DNA of 64,000 bases from Dokdonella sp. (GTDB lineage Bacteria > Pseudomonadota > Gammaproteobacteria > Xanthomonadales > Rhodanobacteraceae), in assembly GCA_016712865.1 (NCBI GenBank), contig JADJQH010000001.1, forward strand, positions 278,092 through 342,091, given 5' to 3'. Shown piece after piece: positions 39,054-48,906 of the stretch (within the stretch, counting starts at the first letter, position 1; every line of letters begins with the position of its first letter). The translations under genes were made by a program, and so were the position numbers. The notes under the pieces are model-generated. The model did not search any database, was not told the origin of the DNA, and saw only the letters and a program-made list of their open reading frames with translations.

Positions 39054-40540
39054 GGCTGCGGCTCCTTGGGCGCTGCGGTCTCGACGTCGCGGACGGTGCA
39101 GTCAGGGGCGGCATCCGGCCCGAACTTGGGCACCAGCTGCATGTCCATGAAGGGCGATTTGCCCGATTGGTCAAAGTGCTTGTCCGGCACCATCGGGTCG
39201 TACCAGTACAGCACCGGACATACCCGCTGCGCCGAGGCGGGCTTTGGTTTCGTCGCCGGCTTTGGCATGACCGTGGGCGATCGCGCTTCGGTGGCGGGGC
39301 TCATCTCGCGCGTCGACGGCGCGGCGGTCGGAGCCTCCAGTCGCTGCAGCGCACCTGACAGACTGGCTTCGGAGTCGATCAGGAATTGCCCGGAGGTCAC
39401 CACACGCTCGCCGCCCTTCAAGCCGGCGAGGATCTCGGTGCGTCCGCCACCGCTACGCCCGCTACGCACGCGTACCGGCTGGAACCGACCATCGTCGCCA
39501 ACCACGATGACGCGGCTGTCGGTACCGGTGGCGATCAGCGCCTCGTTCGGCACCAGCGGTACTGCGGCACCTTCTTCGGGCCGGATGTTCAATTCGGCGA
39601 ACATGCCCGGCACCAGCACGTCGTCCGGATTGCGCAGCACGATGCGGGCACGCTGGGTGCGGCTGGTCGGATCGACCTGTGGCAGCAGCGTCTCCACTTC
39701 CCCCGTGAATGTCTTTCCTGGTAGGGCGCTGACCATCGCCTCAACCTTCGTCCCCGGCCCGACACCGCCGATACCGGCTTGTGGGATCGCCGCTTCCAGC
39801 CACAGCGTGGCCGTGCCGTTGACGCGGAACAACGGCATACCCGCCATCACCGTCTGGCCCTCGCGAACCAGGATCTCGCTGACGACGCCGTCGCTCGGGG
39901 CACGCAGTGTCACGCTGCCGTCGCGGCCCATGCCGCTGGGCACGCCGAGCACGCGCAGACGCTGCTGTGCCGCCGATTGCAGTTCCCGCGCCGAGGCCGA
40001 CCGCGCCTGCCGCAAGGCCTGTGCCTCGGCCAGCGCACTGCTCCAGCCCGGCGCCAACAAAGAGGCCAGCGGCTGGCCTCCGCGGACTGGCTCATACGGC
40101 GCCTTGACGTTCAGGCGTGACACGATCGCATCGACACGGGCGCTGACCACCGACTCCTCGCGCAGGTCCCAGGTCAGCGTGGCCGGCACGCGAATCTCAG
40201 TAGTCAATCGTCCGGTTTCGACCACGGCAGTGCGAATGCCGACACTCTGCTGTGTGCTTGAATCGATACGTATGCCGGAGGCTGCCGCTTCGTCGGCGTA
40301 TTTAGGTACCAGTTGCATGTCCATGAAGGGTGACTTGCCGGGTTTGTCGAAATGCTGATCCGGCACCATCGGGTCGTACCAATACAGCGCCTTGCGGTCC
40401 GACGATGTGGTCGCGGTGGGCGCTGCCATATCGATGCTGCTGGCGCGGTGTTGGCCCCACCACAGGCCACTGGCCAGGCCGATGGCGAGCAGCACAACGG
40501 CCAAGGCGATGAGCGCCATGCGGGTCATGGGACGGGTCAT
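39050..40540 (-). CDS. cusB: CusB-type adaptor with two heavy-metal-binding modules
   Basis: A 496-residue membrane-fusion protein with an N-terminal membrane anchor ([21 protein letters not shown]). It carries the short heavy-metal-binding module [13 protein letters not shown]...[12 protein letters not shown] near the N-terminus (about 53-82). A second, near-identical module, [13 protein letters not shown]...MDMQLVPKF, lies at the C-terminus (about 450-480). The lipoyl, hairpin and barrel regions lie in between. Most CusB proteins have only the first module. The overlaps with cusC upstream and cusA downstream show an operon. Confidence 0.92.
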   Translation of the reverse strand: MTRPMTRMALIALAVVLLAIGLASGLWWGQHRASSIDMAAPTATTSSDRKALYWYDPMVPDQHFDKPGKSPFMDMQLVPKYADEAAASGIRIDSSTQQSVGIRTAVVETGRLTTEIRVPATLTWDLREESVVSARVDAIVSRLNVKAPYEPVRGGQPLASLLAPGWSSALAEAQALRQARSASARELQSAAQQRLRVLGVPSGMGRDGSVTLRAPSDGVVSEILVREGQTVMAGMPLFRVNGTATLWLEAAIPQAGIGGVGPGTKVEAMVSALPGKTFTGEVETLLPQVDPTSRTQRARIVLRNPDDVLVPGMFAELNIRPEEGAAVPLVPNEALIATGTDSRVIVVGDDGRFQPVRVRSGRSGGGRTEILAGLKGGERVVTSGQFLIDSEASLSGALQRLEAPTAAPSTREMSPATEARSPTVMPKPATKPKPASAQRVCPVLYWYDPMVPDKHFDQSGKSPFMDMQLVPKFGPDAAPDCTVRDVETAAPKEPQP

Positions 40541-41847
40541 GGCGTGAACTCCTGATCGGGCAACAGATAGGCCAGCGCGGCCCAGACACGGCCGAGCTCG
40601 CCGAGGTGGCGGGCGTGTTCGAGGTGCAGTTCGATTTCATCGCGCCGCGCTTCCAGCCACGGCTGTAGGTCACCGCCGCCGGCGTAAGCGGCCAGTGCCG
40701 TTTTCGCGCGGTCGTGGGCCAGCGGGAGGGATTCGGTTTCCTTGCGGGTGACCTGGCGTTGCAGGCCCTGCCAATCGGCCAGGGCACGGCGCACGGTTTC
40801 TGTCTGCAGGCGACGGGCTTCCTCGCGCTCGGCCACCACGGCATCCAGCTCGGCGCGCCGCGCCGCGACGCCGCGGTCCTGCCGATTGCGCGGGAATAGC
40901 GGCAGATCGATGGCAACCTCAACCATCAGCATGTCGCTACGGGACTCACCGTTCGGCATCCGGTCGCGCTGTCCGTAGGTCACGCCGAGGCTCCAGTCCG
41001 GCCGTTTTTCTGCAATGGCGGCGTCGACTTCGACTTCGGCCAAGGCCTCGCGCGAACGCCACGGCAGCAGCGGTCCCTGGCGGTCGATCGAGGCCAGCAG
41101 CGTGGCCGGGGCGACGGGCAGTTCCGTCAACTCGGGCGGTGCGTCCTCGGCGTCCAGATCTTCCGGTTCCACACACAACCACCGCGCCAGGCCGGCGCGA
41201 GCCGCTTCCGATGTGGCCTGTGCTGCATCGATGCGGTTTTCCAGTTCCAGTGCCGCGGCTTGTGTGGCCAGGGTGTCAGTCACCGTACCGATACCGCCCG
41301 CCAGCCGTGCCTTGGCGGTGCGCACGGCAACGTCGGCCGGCTCGCGCAGGGTTTGCAACGCGCTGACTTCGCGCCGCGCGGCCCACAGGGCGATCCAGGC
41401 TTCGGCGACGCCACGCCGAACCGCCAGTCGTTCGGCCGCCGACAGCGCTTGGGCCTGCTCAATACCGCGATCGGCCACGGCCTGCCGTGCCTGGCGTTTG
41501 GCGCGGGCCGGGAACTCCTGCATCACGCCGATCTGCTTCATGGTCATGTCGTCGGCGCGGAAGTCGAACGCGTCCGCGCCAGTGACCGGCCAATTGGCGA
41601 GGCCGAGCGTCAATTTGGGATCGGGCAAGGCGGCGGCGCGGACGGCTTCTTCGCGCGTAGCCGCGATTTGCGCCTGACGGGCCCTGAGCATCGGGGCGCG
41701 CTCGGCCGCCAGACGCTGTGCGTCATCGAATGAGATGCCGGCCGCACTGGACCAGGCAGGGGTGACCACGAAACCGATGACGAGCACCCACGCGGCGGGC
41801 CAACGGCGAGTCCTGCACCGGCGGTGCAGGAAGAATGGAAAGGACAT
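40537..41847 (-). CDS. cusC: Outer-membrane efflux protein of the cus cluster (CusC-like)
   Basis: A TolC-superfamily protein of about 436 residues from MSFPFF (41847), with a signal peptide (VLVIGFVVTPAWSSAAG). The first OEP repeat includes PDPKLTLGLANWPV and the second ends LPDQEF. It contains a Met-containing segment (DDMTMKQIGVMQEF) seen in copper-specific outer-membrane factors. It forms the channel for CusB-CusA. It overlaps cusB at its stop. Confidence 0.9.
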   Translation of the reverse strand: MSFPFFLHRRCRTRRWPAAWVLVIGFVVTPAWSSAAGISFDDAQRLAAERAPMLRARQAQIAATREEAVRAAALPDPKLTLGLANWPVTGADAFDFRADDMTMKQIGVMQEFPARAKRQARQAVADRGIEQAQALSAAERLAVRRGVAEAWIALWAARREVSALQTLREPADVAVRTAKARLAGGIGTVTDTLATQAAALELENRIDAAQATSEAARAGLARWLCVEPEDLDAEDAPPELTELPVAPATLLASIDRQGPLLPWRSREALAEVEVDAAIAEKRPDWSLGVTYGQRDRMPNGESRSDMLMVEVAIDLPLFPRNRQDRGVAARRAELDAVVAEREEARRLQTETVRRALADWQGLQRQVTRKETESLPLAHDRAKTALAAYAGGGDLQPWLEARRDEIELHLEHARHLGELGRVWAALAYLLPDQEFTP

Positions 41848-41918
41848 GAGACCTCCGAACACGCAACGACGAGCGCGCCGCCGGAATCGGCAGCGCGAGA
41901 ACGGATCGCGGTTGGGGT

Positions 41919-42317
41919 CTAGATCTGCAGGCTACAGAAGCGCTGCGCCGGGGGCGGATCGGACCGGCAGGTGGGCACGTCTTCGTAGTACTGGGCCTGC
42001 ACCGTCGGCAGCAGGGCCTCGGTCAGCGAGAAGTGCAGCGGCGGCAGGGCCAACTGTGGCACTTGCGGCGCTTTGAGGTCCGAGCTGGTGACGTGGTCGC
42101 GCAGGCAATGCTGGTCGCACAACGCGGGCGCGGCCGGATCGGGCATTTCCATACCCTCGCAGCCGGCCATCACCATTCGCGGTTCCGGTGGCGTCTCGCT
42201 GATCGGGCATGCATAGGCGGCCAGGGCGACCTGCTGGAACAGCAGCGCCAGCAACGCCAGCCAGGCAAAACGCAGGCGGAGCGAACGGGTCCGGAATGCG
42301 CGCAATTTCATCGGCAA
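41919..42317 (-). CDS. Secreted Cys/Met-containing protein heading the cus cluster
   Basis: A 132-residue protein with a signal peptide (LALLALLFQQVALAAYA). The mature part has Cys, Met and His residues placed like a metal site (MVMAGCEGMEMPD, LCDQHCLRDHV). It is the first gene of the leftward cus cluster, 71 nt upstream of cusC. Similar exported small proteins occur at the head of copper operons in related bacteria, but I cannot name the family with certainty; a CopL-like role is possible. Confidence 0.6.
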   Translation of the reverse strand: MPMKLRAFRTRSLRLRFAWLALLALLFQQVALAAYACPISETPPEPRMVMAGCEGMEMPDPAAPALCDQHCLRDHVTSSDLKAPQVPQLALPPLHFSLTEALLPTVQAQYYEDVPTCRSDPPPAQRFCSLQI

Positions 42318-42510
42318 CCCTCGCGGCGCAACACGACGCCTTGGCGAGCGAACGCCACGGTCAAGTTACGTGTGAGAGGGGCCAAGGACGGGGACATTGT
42401 GGACCAGTGTACTGGACTGCTGCTTGGAAGCGCGGCAATCCCAAAAGTTCCCAGGAAAGGCGGTTTCGTACTGTTCTTACGACCGCCGTACACCGCTTGC
42501 GGTCATGAGG

Positions 42511-42533
42511 CGGGATAAACCACTATTATCCCG
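42511..42533. other. Predicted TnpS crossover core (resolution site) 2
   Basis: Perfect inverted repeat CGGGATAA-N7-TTATCCCG, 98 bp upstream of tnpT. It has the same arm-spacer layout and the same GATAA-N7-TTATC core as the dyad at 17471-17491. It is the best candidate target for the transposon's TnpS. Confidence 0.62.
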
Positions 42534-42578
42534 TCTTAATTTATCGCCTAATTCATGGCCGTCTCCAAGCTTGATTGG

Positions 42579-42609
42579 TATGTAATTACGTGATATGTAA
42601 TACATTACG
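42579..42609. promoter_or_regulatory. Operator-like repeats upstream of tnpT
   Basis: TATGTAAT occurs at 42579-42586 and 42594-42601. The same stretch holds two small palindromes, GTAATTAC (42582-42589) and GTAATACATTAC (42597-42608). KfrA-type proteins bind such sites in front of their own gene, so autoregulation by TnpT is likely. Confidence 0.5.
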
Positions 42610-42630
42610 AAATCATCCGAGGGGACGGCC

Positions 42631-43671
42631 ATGGCCCGTGGCGGGTTGTACAAGAGCGACGTGCAGAAGGCTCGCGATGCGCTGCGGGCGCAGGGCAAGC
42701 ACCCGTCGGTGGACGCGGTGCGGGTGGCGCTGGGCAACACCGGCTCCAAGACCACCATCCACCGCTACCTGAAAGAGCTGGAAGAAGAGGAAGGGCAAGG
42801 CCTGGGCGCCAAGGTAGCGGTCAGCGACGCGCTACAGGATCTGGTCGGCCGGCTCGCCGGGCGCCTGCACGAAGAGGCCGAGGCCGTCGTCGCCGAGGCC
42901 CGGCAGCGCTTCGAGGCGCAGCTGCAAGAGCGCGGCCAGGCGCTGGAGCGCGCCCAGCAAGAATCGGCCGCCCTGAGTGCACAGCTCCAGCGCGCTGAAA
43001 CCGCGTTGCATGAGGAAAAGACCGCGCGCGCCGCCACTCAGCAGGCGCTGGCCGAACGGATGACGGAGGTCGCGCAGCTCGGCGAACGCATCGCCGGCCT
43101 GACCACCCGCCTGGCCGAGCACGAGAGCCACGTGCAGTCGCTGGAGCAGAAGCACCAGCACGCCCGCGAGGCGCTGGAGCACTACCGGACGTCGGTCAAG
43201 GAGCAGCGCGAGCAGGAGCAGCGCCGGCATGAGCACCAGGTGCAGGAACTGCAGGTCGCGCTGCGACAGGCCAATGAGGCGTTGACCGCCAAGAACCACG
43301 AGTTGGTGCAGCTCAACCGCGACAATGGGCAGTGGCTAGAGCGCCACAGTCGGCTGGAGCGGGAGCTGGCGCAGGTCCGGCATGGCGCGGACGATCAGCG
43401 GAAGGAACTGGACGCGCTGCGGCTCACGGCTACCGAGCACCAGGCCCTGCAGACGCGCTGGGCGCAAGATACCCAGACCCTCGAAGCCGTACGGACGGAG
43501 TTGGCCAGCGCTCGCGCCGATCTAACGAAGGAGCGGGAACGTCGCGAACAGGCCGAAGCCGACGCACTGCGGGCTAGTGTGCGCCTGGACACGTTGGAGC
43601 AGTTGCTGGCGCAATTACGACCCGATCACGTGGATAGTTCGGACGCGCGAAAAAATCCGGCAACTCAATGA
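42631..43671 (+). CDS. tnpT: TnpT: KfrA-type DNA-binding coiled-coil protein
   Basis: A 346-residue protein with a KfrA-type DNA-binding N-terminus (YKSDVQKARDALRAQGKHP, then LGNTGSKTTIHRYLKELEEEE). A very long coiled coil from about 75 to 330 is rich in Glu, Gln, Arg and Ala. In Tn4651-type elements this is the accessory resolution protein that works with TnpS at the resolution site. It ends 20 bp before the right terminal repeat. Unlike the first copy at 17536-18481 it is intact, and no Cro-like domain is seen at its C-terminus. Confidence 0.85.
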   Translation: MARGGLYKSDVQKARDALRAQGKHPSVDAVRVALGNTGSKTTIHRYLKELEEEEGQGLGAKVAVSDALQDLVGRLAGRLHEEAEAVVAEARQRFEAQLQERGQALERAQQESAALSAQLQRAETALHEEKTARAATQQALAERMTEVAQLGERIAGLTTRLAEHESHVQSLEQKHQHAREALEHYRTSVKEQREQEQRRHEHQVQELQVALRQANEALTAKNHELVQLNRDNGQWLERHSRLERELAQVRHGADDQRKELDALRLTATEHQALQTRWAQDTQTLEAVRTELASARADLTKERERREQAEADALRASVRLDTLEQLLAQLRPDHVDSSDARKNPATQ

Positions 43672-43691
43672 TTCAAAAGACGAAATCAGAC

Positions 43692-43729
43692 TCTATGGGG
43701 TATTTTTACACGTATCTCGGCTGAACCCC
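43692..43729 (-). repeat. Right terminal inverted repeat of the transposon
   Basis: 38 bp ending CCCC. It is the reverse complement of the left end with one mismatch and is followed by the GGTTC duplication. Confidence 0.93.
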
Positions 43730-43757
43730 GGTTCCGGCTTTCGCAGGAATGACGAGC
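43730..43757. repeat. Right half of the REP-like element split by the transposon
   Basis: Begins with the GGTTC duplication and continues CCGGCTTTCGCAGGAATGAC, the second arm that pairs with CCGGCGAAAGCCGG at 21026-21041. From 43758 to the next gene end at 43988 nothing else is seen. Confidence 0.8.
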
Positions 43758-43987
43758 AAACACGCAGTTGCCGGCGGCCAATGCAAAACGCCCGCGCGCA
43801 CGCAAGCCCGTCTGATCGCGCGGTGTCGACAACTCCGTTCGCCGCCCTGGCCTGCCTTCACCGTTTCCCCGCTGGCGTACGCGAAGGGTATGAAGGATGC
43901 CAATTTGCTGCCTCTCCCGCGGGCGCACCCACCGGGTATGAAGGAGCGGATTGGGTGCGGGTAGCCCAACGTGCCGAAGCACCCCAC

Positions 43988-45559
43988 TCACCAATCGGTC
44001 GGTTTGTAGTCCTTGAGAAACTGGCCCCAGACATGCGTGCCGGTGTTCATGCCGTCGATGATGGGATCGACGATGCGGGCGGCGCCGTCGATGATGTCCA
44101 GTGGCGGGTGGAAGCGCTCCTCGATGATCTTGCGCGCCGCGATTCCCGCGGGGTCTTCATCGGTCACCCAGCCGGTATCCACGCTGTTCATGTGGATGCC
44201 GTCGTTGAAATAGTCGGTGGCCGAAGTGCGCGTCATCATGTTGAGCGCGGCCTTGGCCATGTTGGTGTGCGGGTGACGTGATGTCTTGAAGTTTCGATAA
44301 AACTGCCCTTCCATCGCGGACACGTTGACGATGTGCTTGTCGCGCTCCGGACTGCGCAGCATCAGCGGTTTCAGGCGCGCATTGATGATGAAGGGAGCAA
44401 CGGCGTTCACCAGTTGCACCTCCAGCAGTTCCACGGAGGAGATTTCCGCCAGCATCAGTCGCCAGGAATTGCGTCCGCGCAGATCGACCTGCTGCAGGTC
44501 CTGATCTAGCTGCCCTTCGGGGAACAGGTGCTGGCGGGTTTGCATTTCCTCCGGCAGCAGGCGCAGTTGCGACATTTCCGCAGCGCGATCCAGGCCGGAA
44601 GGCAGCGGACTTTCGCCGCTCGAAACCGGCAGGGACCCCTTGTCCGCGGGAATCGAAGGAACGCCCTGGCGCAACTGTTCGTACTGGCTGACCAGGCTGC
44701 GCACCGGGTCCGGCAATCCACCATCCAGGGCACGTTCGTCTTCCATCATGTGCGCATAGAACTCCGGTGGTCGGCGCACGGTCTGGCAGGCATTGTTGAT
44801 GATGTAGTCGAGACGGCTGCGGGTTTTCAGCAGGTGCGTGCAAAACGCCTCGACGCTGGGCGTATGGCGCAGGTCCAGTCCGAAAATGTGCAGGCGCGAG
44901 GACCATTGAGGAAAGTCTTCCTCGCTTGCATAGCGTTTCGCCGAGTCGCGCGGAAAGCGTGTGGTGACCATCAGTTCGGCGCCGGCACGCAAGAGTTTCA
45001 ACCCGGCTTGGTAACCGATCTTCACGCGTCCACCGGTCAGCAATGCAACGCGTCCGCGGAGGTCAGCCAGTTCGTTGCGCTTGGCATGGTTGAACGCCGC
45101 GCACTCCGGGCACAGTTGATCGTAGAAATGGTGGATCAGCGAATACTTCTGCTTGCAGACATAGCAATGCTGCGGATCGGCGGATTGCCGATGTGCCTGA
45201 TCCTCGCTGTCGGTATCCCGGCTGGTGAATGCTTCCGGCGGGAACACATTGGGCGTGGTGAACACGGGCCTTGCGCGCAACTGGCGGATGCCCGTGGCGT
45301 TGAGCAGGGCATCGTCCTTGCCCGTCTTGCTGCGACTCTTTTCCTTCGCACGCACCTTCATGCGTTGTCGACGCAGGACCGGATCCGGGTGATAGACGCC
45401 AGCAACCGCCTGATGCAGCGCATTGCGATCCTCCGGGGGCAGCTGCTCAAGCAGGGACCAGTCTTCGGCTACGGCACGCAAGGCCTGCGTGGCGGCGCGC
45501 AACTGCTTGATCAGATCGGCTGCGGGATCGTCGGCGGGCTTGTCCGGTTTGCTGCTCAC
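43988..45559 (-). CDS. SDR-family oxidoreductase with N-terminal zinc-ribbon-like segment
   Basis: A 523-residue protein. After a polar N-terminus of about 125 residues there is a CYVCK...CPEC pair that could bind zinc. It is followed by a short-chain dehydrogenase domain (ALLTGGRVKIGYQAGLKLL nucleotide site, then INNACQTVRRP). The usual Tyr-x-x-x-Lys is not obvious; NMAKAALNMM supplies the lysine. The region between the fold elements is enlarged compared with typical SDRs. The substrate is unknown. It is the first chromosomal gene to the right of the transposon. Confidence 0.75.
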   Translation of the reverse strand: MSSKPDKPADDPAADLIKQLRAATQALRAVAEDWSLLEQLPPEDRNALHQAVAGVYHPDPVLRRQRMKVRAKEKSRSKTGKDDALLNATGIRQLRARPVFTTPNVFPPEAFTSRDTDSEDQAHRQSADPQHCYVCKQKYSLIHHFYDQLCPECAAFNHAKRNELADLRGRVALLTGGRVKIGYQAGLKLLRAGAELMVTTRFPRDSAKRYASEEDFPQWSSRLHIFGLDLRHTPSVEAFCTHLLKTRSRLDYIINNACQTVRRPPEFYAHMMEDERALDGGLPDPVRSLVSQYEQLRQGVPSIPADKGSLPVSSGESPLPSGLDRAAEMSQLRLLPEEMQTRQHLFPEGQLDQDLQQVDLRGRNSWRLMLAEISSVELLEVQLVNAVAPFIINARLKPLMLRSPERDKHIVNVSAMEGQFYRNFKTSRHPHTNMAKAALNMMTRTSATDYFNDGIHMNSVDTGWVTDEDPAGIAARKIIEERFHPPLDIIDGAARIVDPIIDGMNTGTHVWGQFLKDYKPTDW

Positions 45560-45635
45560 GTTGATGGTTCAGTCTTGAGGGGCGCGCATGGTCGCACACC
45601 CATGGCCCGCCGCCATCATGCGTTGATATGCCCGG

Positions 45636-46262
45636 TCAGTTCGATGAATCCTTGTCGCGTGCAACCGGCAAGCGCCAACCGCGGCGAATGGCCAACCAGC
45701 GCAGGATGAAACACAGCACGGCACCGACAATCGCAACAGGAACGGGCGGAAGGTCCGCGCGATCGCCAGCAACCACCACCACCGCACCGAGCAAGGCGGC
45801 AACCGCGTACAACTCGCGTTTGAGCACGCCGGGAATCTGCGCCACGAGTACATCACGCACCACGCCACCGCCCACGCCGGTCAGGATGCCGAGCATGATG
45901 GCACCCAGCGGCCCCAATCCCGCTTGCAGGGCCTTGCTCGTACCCAGCACCGCAAACAAGCCGAGACCAACGGCATCAAACAGCTGCACGGGGTTGCGCA
46001 TGCGTTCTACCTGCGCATGGCGAAAAAAAGTCAGCAATCCGGCTGCAATCGACACCGCCGCATAGCGCCAGTCCACCAGGGCCACGGGCGGTGTTGCGCC
46101 GAGGGCAATGTCACGCAGGATGCCGCCGGCCGCCGCGGCGGCAAATGCCAGCACCAGCACGCCAAAGAGGTCAAGCCGATGGCGCACCGCGACCAGCGCG
46201 CCGCTGATGGCGAATGCGAAAGTGCCGGCAAAATCGAGCAGGGATACCAGGCTGGCGGTCAT
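45636..46262 (-). CDS. TRIC-family (YicG/UPF0126) cation channel
   Basis: A 208-residue membrane protein with seven predicted helices. It contains the paired glycine-rich motifs of the family (GGILRDIALGATPP and GVGGGVVRDVL) in two homologous halves. Bacterial TRIC proteins form trimeric K+-permeable channels. It ends 76 nt upstream of the SDR gene on the same strand. Confidence 0.88.
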   Translation of the reverse strand: MTASLVSLLDFAGTFAFAISGALVAVRHRLDLFGVLVLAFAAAAAGGILRDIALGATPPVALVDWRYAAVSIAAGLLTFFRHAQVERMRNPVQLFDAVGLGLFAVLGTSKALQAGLGPLGAIMLGILTGVGGGVVRDVLVAQIPGVLKRELYAVAALLGAVVVVAGDRADLPPVPVAIVGAVLCFILRWLAIRRGWRLPVARDKDSSN

Positions 46263-46337
46263 GCCATTCTCGCGGAGAGGGTGTGTGCTGTGGCAATGGA
46301 CCGCTTGCGCAGGCGCCCAAGCATCAACGCTGCCACC

Positions 46338-46934
46338 CTACTCGCGCGTCGAGGCATCGGCGAGGTGTCCAAGAAACGGCCGGTAATATGCCAACTCGGC
46401 GATCGAGTCGCGCACATCGCTCAGCGCGGTATGCGCGGCATCCTTGCTGTGGCCCTTGTACACCTCCGGAGCCCAGCGACGGGCCAGCTCCTTGATGGTG
46501 GAGACATCCAGGTTGCGGTAGTGGAAAAACCGCTCCAGGCGCGGCATCAGCCGATGCATGAAGCGTCGATCCTGGCAGATGGAATTGCCGCACATCGGTG
46601 ACTTTCCGGCGGGAACCCACCGGGCAAGGAACTCGACGGTGCGGACTTCCGCCAGTGCCATGTCCACGTCCGAATCGATGACGCGTTGCCACAAGCCCGA
46701 TTTGCGGTGCTGGTTGCGGTTCCAGTCATCCATAACCTGCAAGCGGGTTTCGTCGTGCCGGATCGCAAACTCCGGCCCTTCGGCGAGGATGTTCAGGTTT
46801 CGATCGGTCACCACCGTGGCGATCTCCAGGATCGAGTCGTTGTCGGTATCAAGCCCCGTCATTTCGAGATCGATCCAGATCAGGTTGTCCTCGTGCGCGG
46901 TCGGCGCGTGCGTCGGCGGCATGGTGCTCTCCAT
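46338..46934 (-). CDS. orn: Oligoribonuclease
   Basis: A 198-residue DEDDh 3'-5' exoribonuclease that finishes RNA decay by degrading very short oligonucleotides, including pGpG. The motifs are [10 protein letters not shown] (Exo I), a second acidic motif around [10 protein letters not shown] (Exo II), and [12 protein letters not shown] (Exo III). The protein may start at MPPTH a few residues later. The length is close to that of other gammaproteobacterial Orn proteins. Confidence 0.96.
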   Translation of the reverse strand: MESTMPPTHAPTAHEDNLIWIDLEMTGLDTDNDSILEIATVVTDRNLNILAEGPEFAIRHDETRLQVMDDWNRNQHRKSGLWQRVIDSDVDMALAEVRTVEFLARWVPAGKSPMCGNSICQDRRFMHRLMPRLERFFHYRNLDVSTIKELARRWAPEVYKGHSKDAAHTALSDVRDSIAELAYYRPFLGHLADASTRE

Positions 46935-47183
46935 TGGGCGATGAGGGGATTATGGCTGCGAGCGCGGAATGAGTGAACCCGAACTGCGAAAATGTGCATG
47001 AGGGGATTGCTTGAGCGGTGCAGGAAAGTCGCTGGGCCCCTGCCTGCGCAGGGGCGACGAGCCATGCAATTCTCCGTAATGCTTGCCTGCACGTGTGCGG
47101 GGAGCGGCTTTGCCCCGTCATCGCGCCATCAAAGGCAGGCCGGAAATCGTTCCTGCCTTCCCTGCATGCGGTCATCCATGGCT

Positions 47184-47297
47184 AAGGAAACTCTGAACAA
47201 GTATGGAACTCATTCGTCGCGAGCAAGCTCGCTCCCACAAAATCAAGCAATGGTGGGAGCGAGCTTGCTCGCGACAATACTTGTTCAGACCTTCCCT
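47184..47297. repeat. Palindromic MITE-like element
   Basis: A perfect 23-bp inverted repeat (47216-47238 with 47252-47274; arm core GCGAGCAAGCTCGCTCCCAC) lies within outer arms CTGAACAAGTAT (47193-47204) and ATACTTGTTCAG (47277-47288). It lies in the 519-bp gap between orn and sbcB, which holds no gene. It may also fold as an RNA hairpin in either direction. Confidence 0.75.
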
Positions 47298-47453
47298 AAC
47301 GCACGGAGTAGCTGGTTCAAGCATGGCTCACCACTCGTCGCCCCTGCGCAGGCAGGGACCCAGCGACTTTGGAGTTTGATTTCTTTACTGGGAGCCTCGC
47401 CTCTTGCGCTACTGCGCCAACGAAGCAGTTAGCATGCACATTCCCCCGCCCGC

Positions 47454-48902
47454 TTGCCCACCATGCCCGCTTCCACGTTCTTCTGGCACGACTACGAAAC
47501 CTTCGGCACGGACCCGCGTCGGGACAGGCCGGCGCAGTTCGCCGGAATCCGCACCAACGGTGAGCTGGAGGTCATTGCCGACCCGGTGATGCTGTATTGC
47601 AAGCCGCCCACCGACAGCCTGCCGCATCCGGAAGCCTGTCTTTTGACCGGCATCACGCCGCAGCTGGCGGAGCGCGAAGGGCTGATCGAGTGCGAATTCG
47701 CGGCGGCCGTGCTTGAGGAACTCGGTGCGCGCGGAACCTGTGGCGTCGGCTACAACTCGATCCGCTTCGATGACGAGTTCACCCGCAATCTGCTGTACCG
47801 GAATTTCCACGACCCCTACGAGCGGGAATGGAAAGACGGCAACTCGCGTTGGGACCTGATCGACCTCGCCCGCATGTGTTACGCCCTGCGGCCTCAGGGC
47901 ATCGAGTGGCCGCGGCGCGACGATGGCAGCCCGAGCTTTCGTCTGGAAGACCTGGCCAGTGCCAACGGACTCAAGCAGCAACGCGCGCACGATGCGCTAT
48001 CCGATGTCGAGGCCTTGATCGAGCTGGCGCGCCTGATCCGTCGCCGGCAACCGCGCCTGTTCGACTTCCACTTTGGCCTGCGCCGCAAGCAACAGGCCTT
48101 GCAACTGCTCGATGTCGCGCATGGCACGCCGATCGTGCATGTCTCCTCGCGCTATCCGGCCACGCGTGGCTGCCTGGCCATTGTTGCACCTTTGGCCATG
48201 CATCCGACCAATGCCAACGGCGTGATTGTCTACGATCTCGATGTCGATCCAGCGCCCCTGCTCGAACTGGATGCCGATGACATCGCCGAGCGCGTGTTCG
48301 TGGCACGCAACGATCTGCCCGAGGACATCCCGCGCATTCCACTCAAGCTGGTGCATGCCAACCGATCCCCGGCCCTGGCACCGCTTTCGGTATTGAAAGG
48401 CATCGACAGCGCACGCATTGCCCTCGATGTCGAGCGCGCCTTGCGTCACCGCGAGATGCTTGCGGGCCAAACGGGACTTGCCCGCAAACTGCAGGCGGTG
48501 TTTGCGGCGCAACCGGCATTCGAGGCGGCCAGCGATGCGGAGCTTGCACTGTATTCCGGATTCCTGCCGGATGCGGACAAGCGACTGCTGCGCGACGTGC
48601 GCAACAGCTCGGCGGACAAGCTGGGCAGCGCGTCATTTGTGTTCAAGGATCCGCGCTATGCGGAACTGCTGTTCCGCTATCGCGCACGCAACTGGCCGGC
48701 TTCGCTCAGTGATGATGAGGCCGATCACTGGCAGGCATTTCGTCGCCAGCGCCTGACCACGTCCTCGGCGCTGACCACATTGACACTGGATGAATACTTC
48801 GCCCTCATCCAGCAATTGCGGACAAGCGCGACGCAAGGCCAGGTCACCATTCTCGATGCCCTGGAGGACTGGGGCATGCACCTTCGTCGCACGCTGGATT
48901 GA
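47454..48902 (+). CDS. sbcB: Exodeoxyribonuclease I
   Basis: A 482-residue single-strand 3'-5' exonuclease of the DEDDh type. Motifs visible: FWHDYETFG (Exo I), GYNSIRFDDEFTRN (Exo II) and AHDALSDVEALI (Exo III). They are followed by the SH3-like and C-terminal helical domains (EDWGMHLRR at the end). It acts in recombination and mismatch repair. The alternative start MPASTF lies 9 nt downstream. Confidence 0.95.
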   Translation: MPTMPASTFFWHDYETFGTDPRRDRPAQFAGIRTNGELEVIADPVMLYCKPPTDSLPHPEACLLTGITPQLAEREGLIECEFAAAVLEELGARGTCGVGYNSIRFDDEFTRNLLYRNFHDPYEREWKDGNSRWDLIDLARMCYALRPQGIEWPRRDDGSPSFRLEDLASANGLKQQRAHDALSDVEALIELARLIRRRQPRLFDFHFGLRRKQQALQLLDVAHGTPIVHVSSRYPATRGCLAIVAPLAMHPTNANGVIVYDLDVDPAPLLELDADDIAERVFVARNDLPEDIPRIPLKLVHANRSPALAPLSVLKGIDSARIALDVERALRHREMLAGQTGLARKLQAVFAAQPAFEAASDAELALYSGFLPDADKRLLRDVRNSSADKLGSASFVFKDPRYAELLFRYRARNWPASLSDDEADHWQAFRRQRLTTSSALTTLTLDEYFALIQQLRTSATQGQVTILDALEDWGMHLRRTLD

Positions 48903-48906
48903 ATCC

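Larger units (their letters stand above)
42318..42630. other. Divergent intergenic region between the cus cluster and tnpT
   Basis: This 313-bp gap has no gene. It should hold the cus promoter (leftward). Close to tnpT it holds the predicted crossover core (42511-42533) and the tnpT operator repeats (42579-42609), which are listed separately. Confidence 0.7.

Noticed and set aside
47193-47288. CRISPR array
   Set aside because: There are only two inverted arms and no regularly spaced direct repeats with unique spacers. The 62.1-kb run was also rejected because its spacing is too short and its spacers are not unique.
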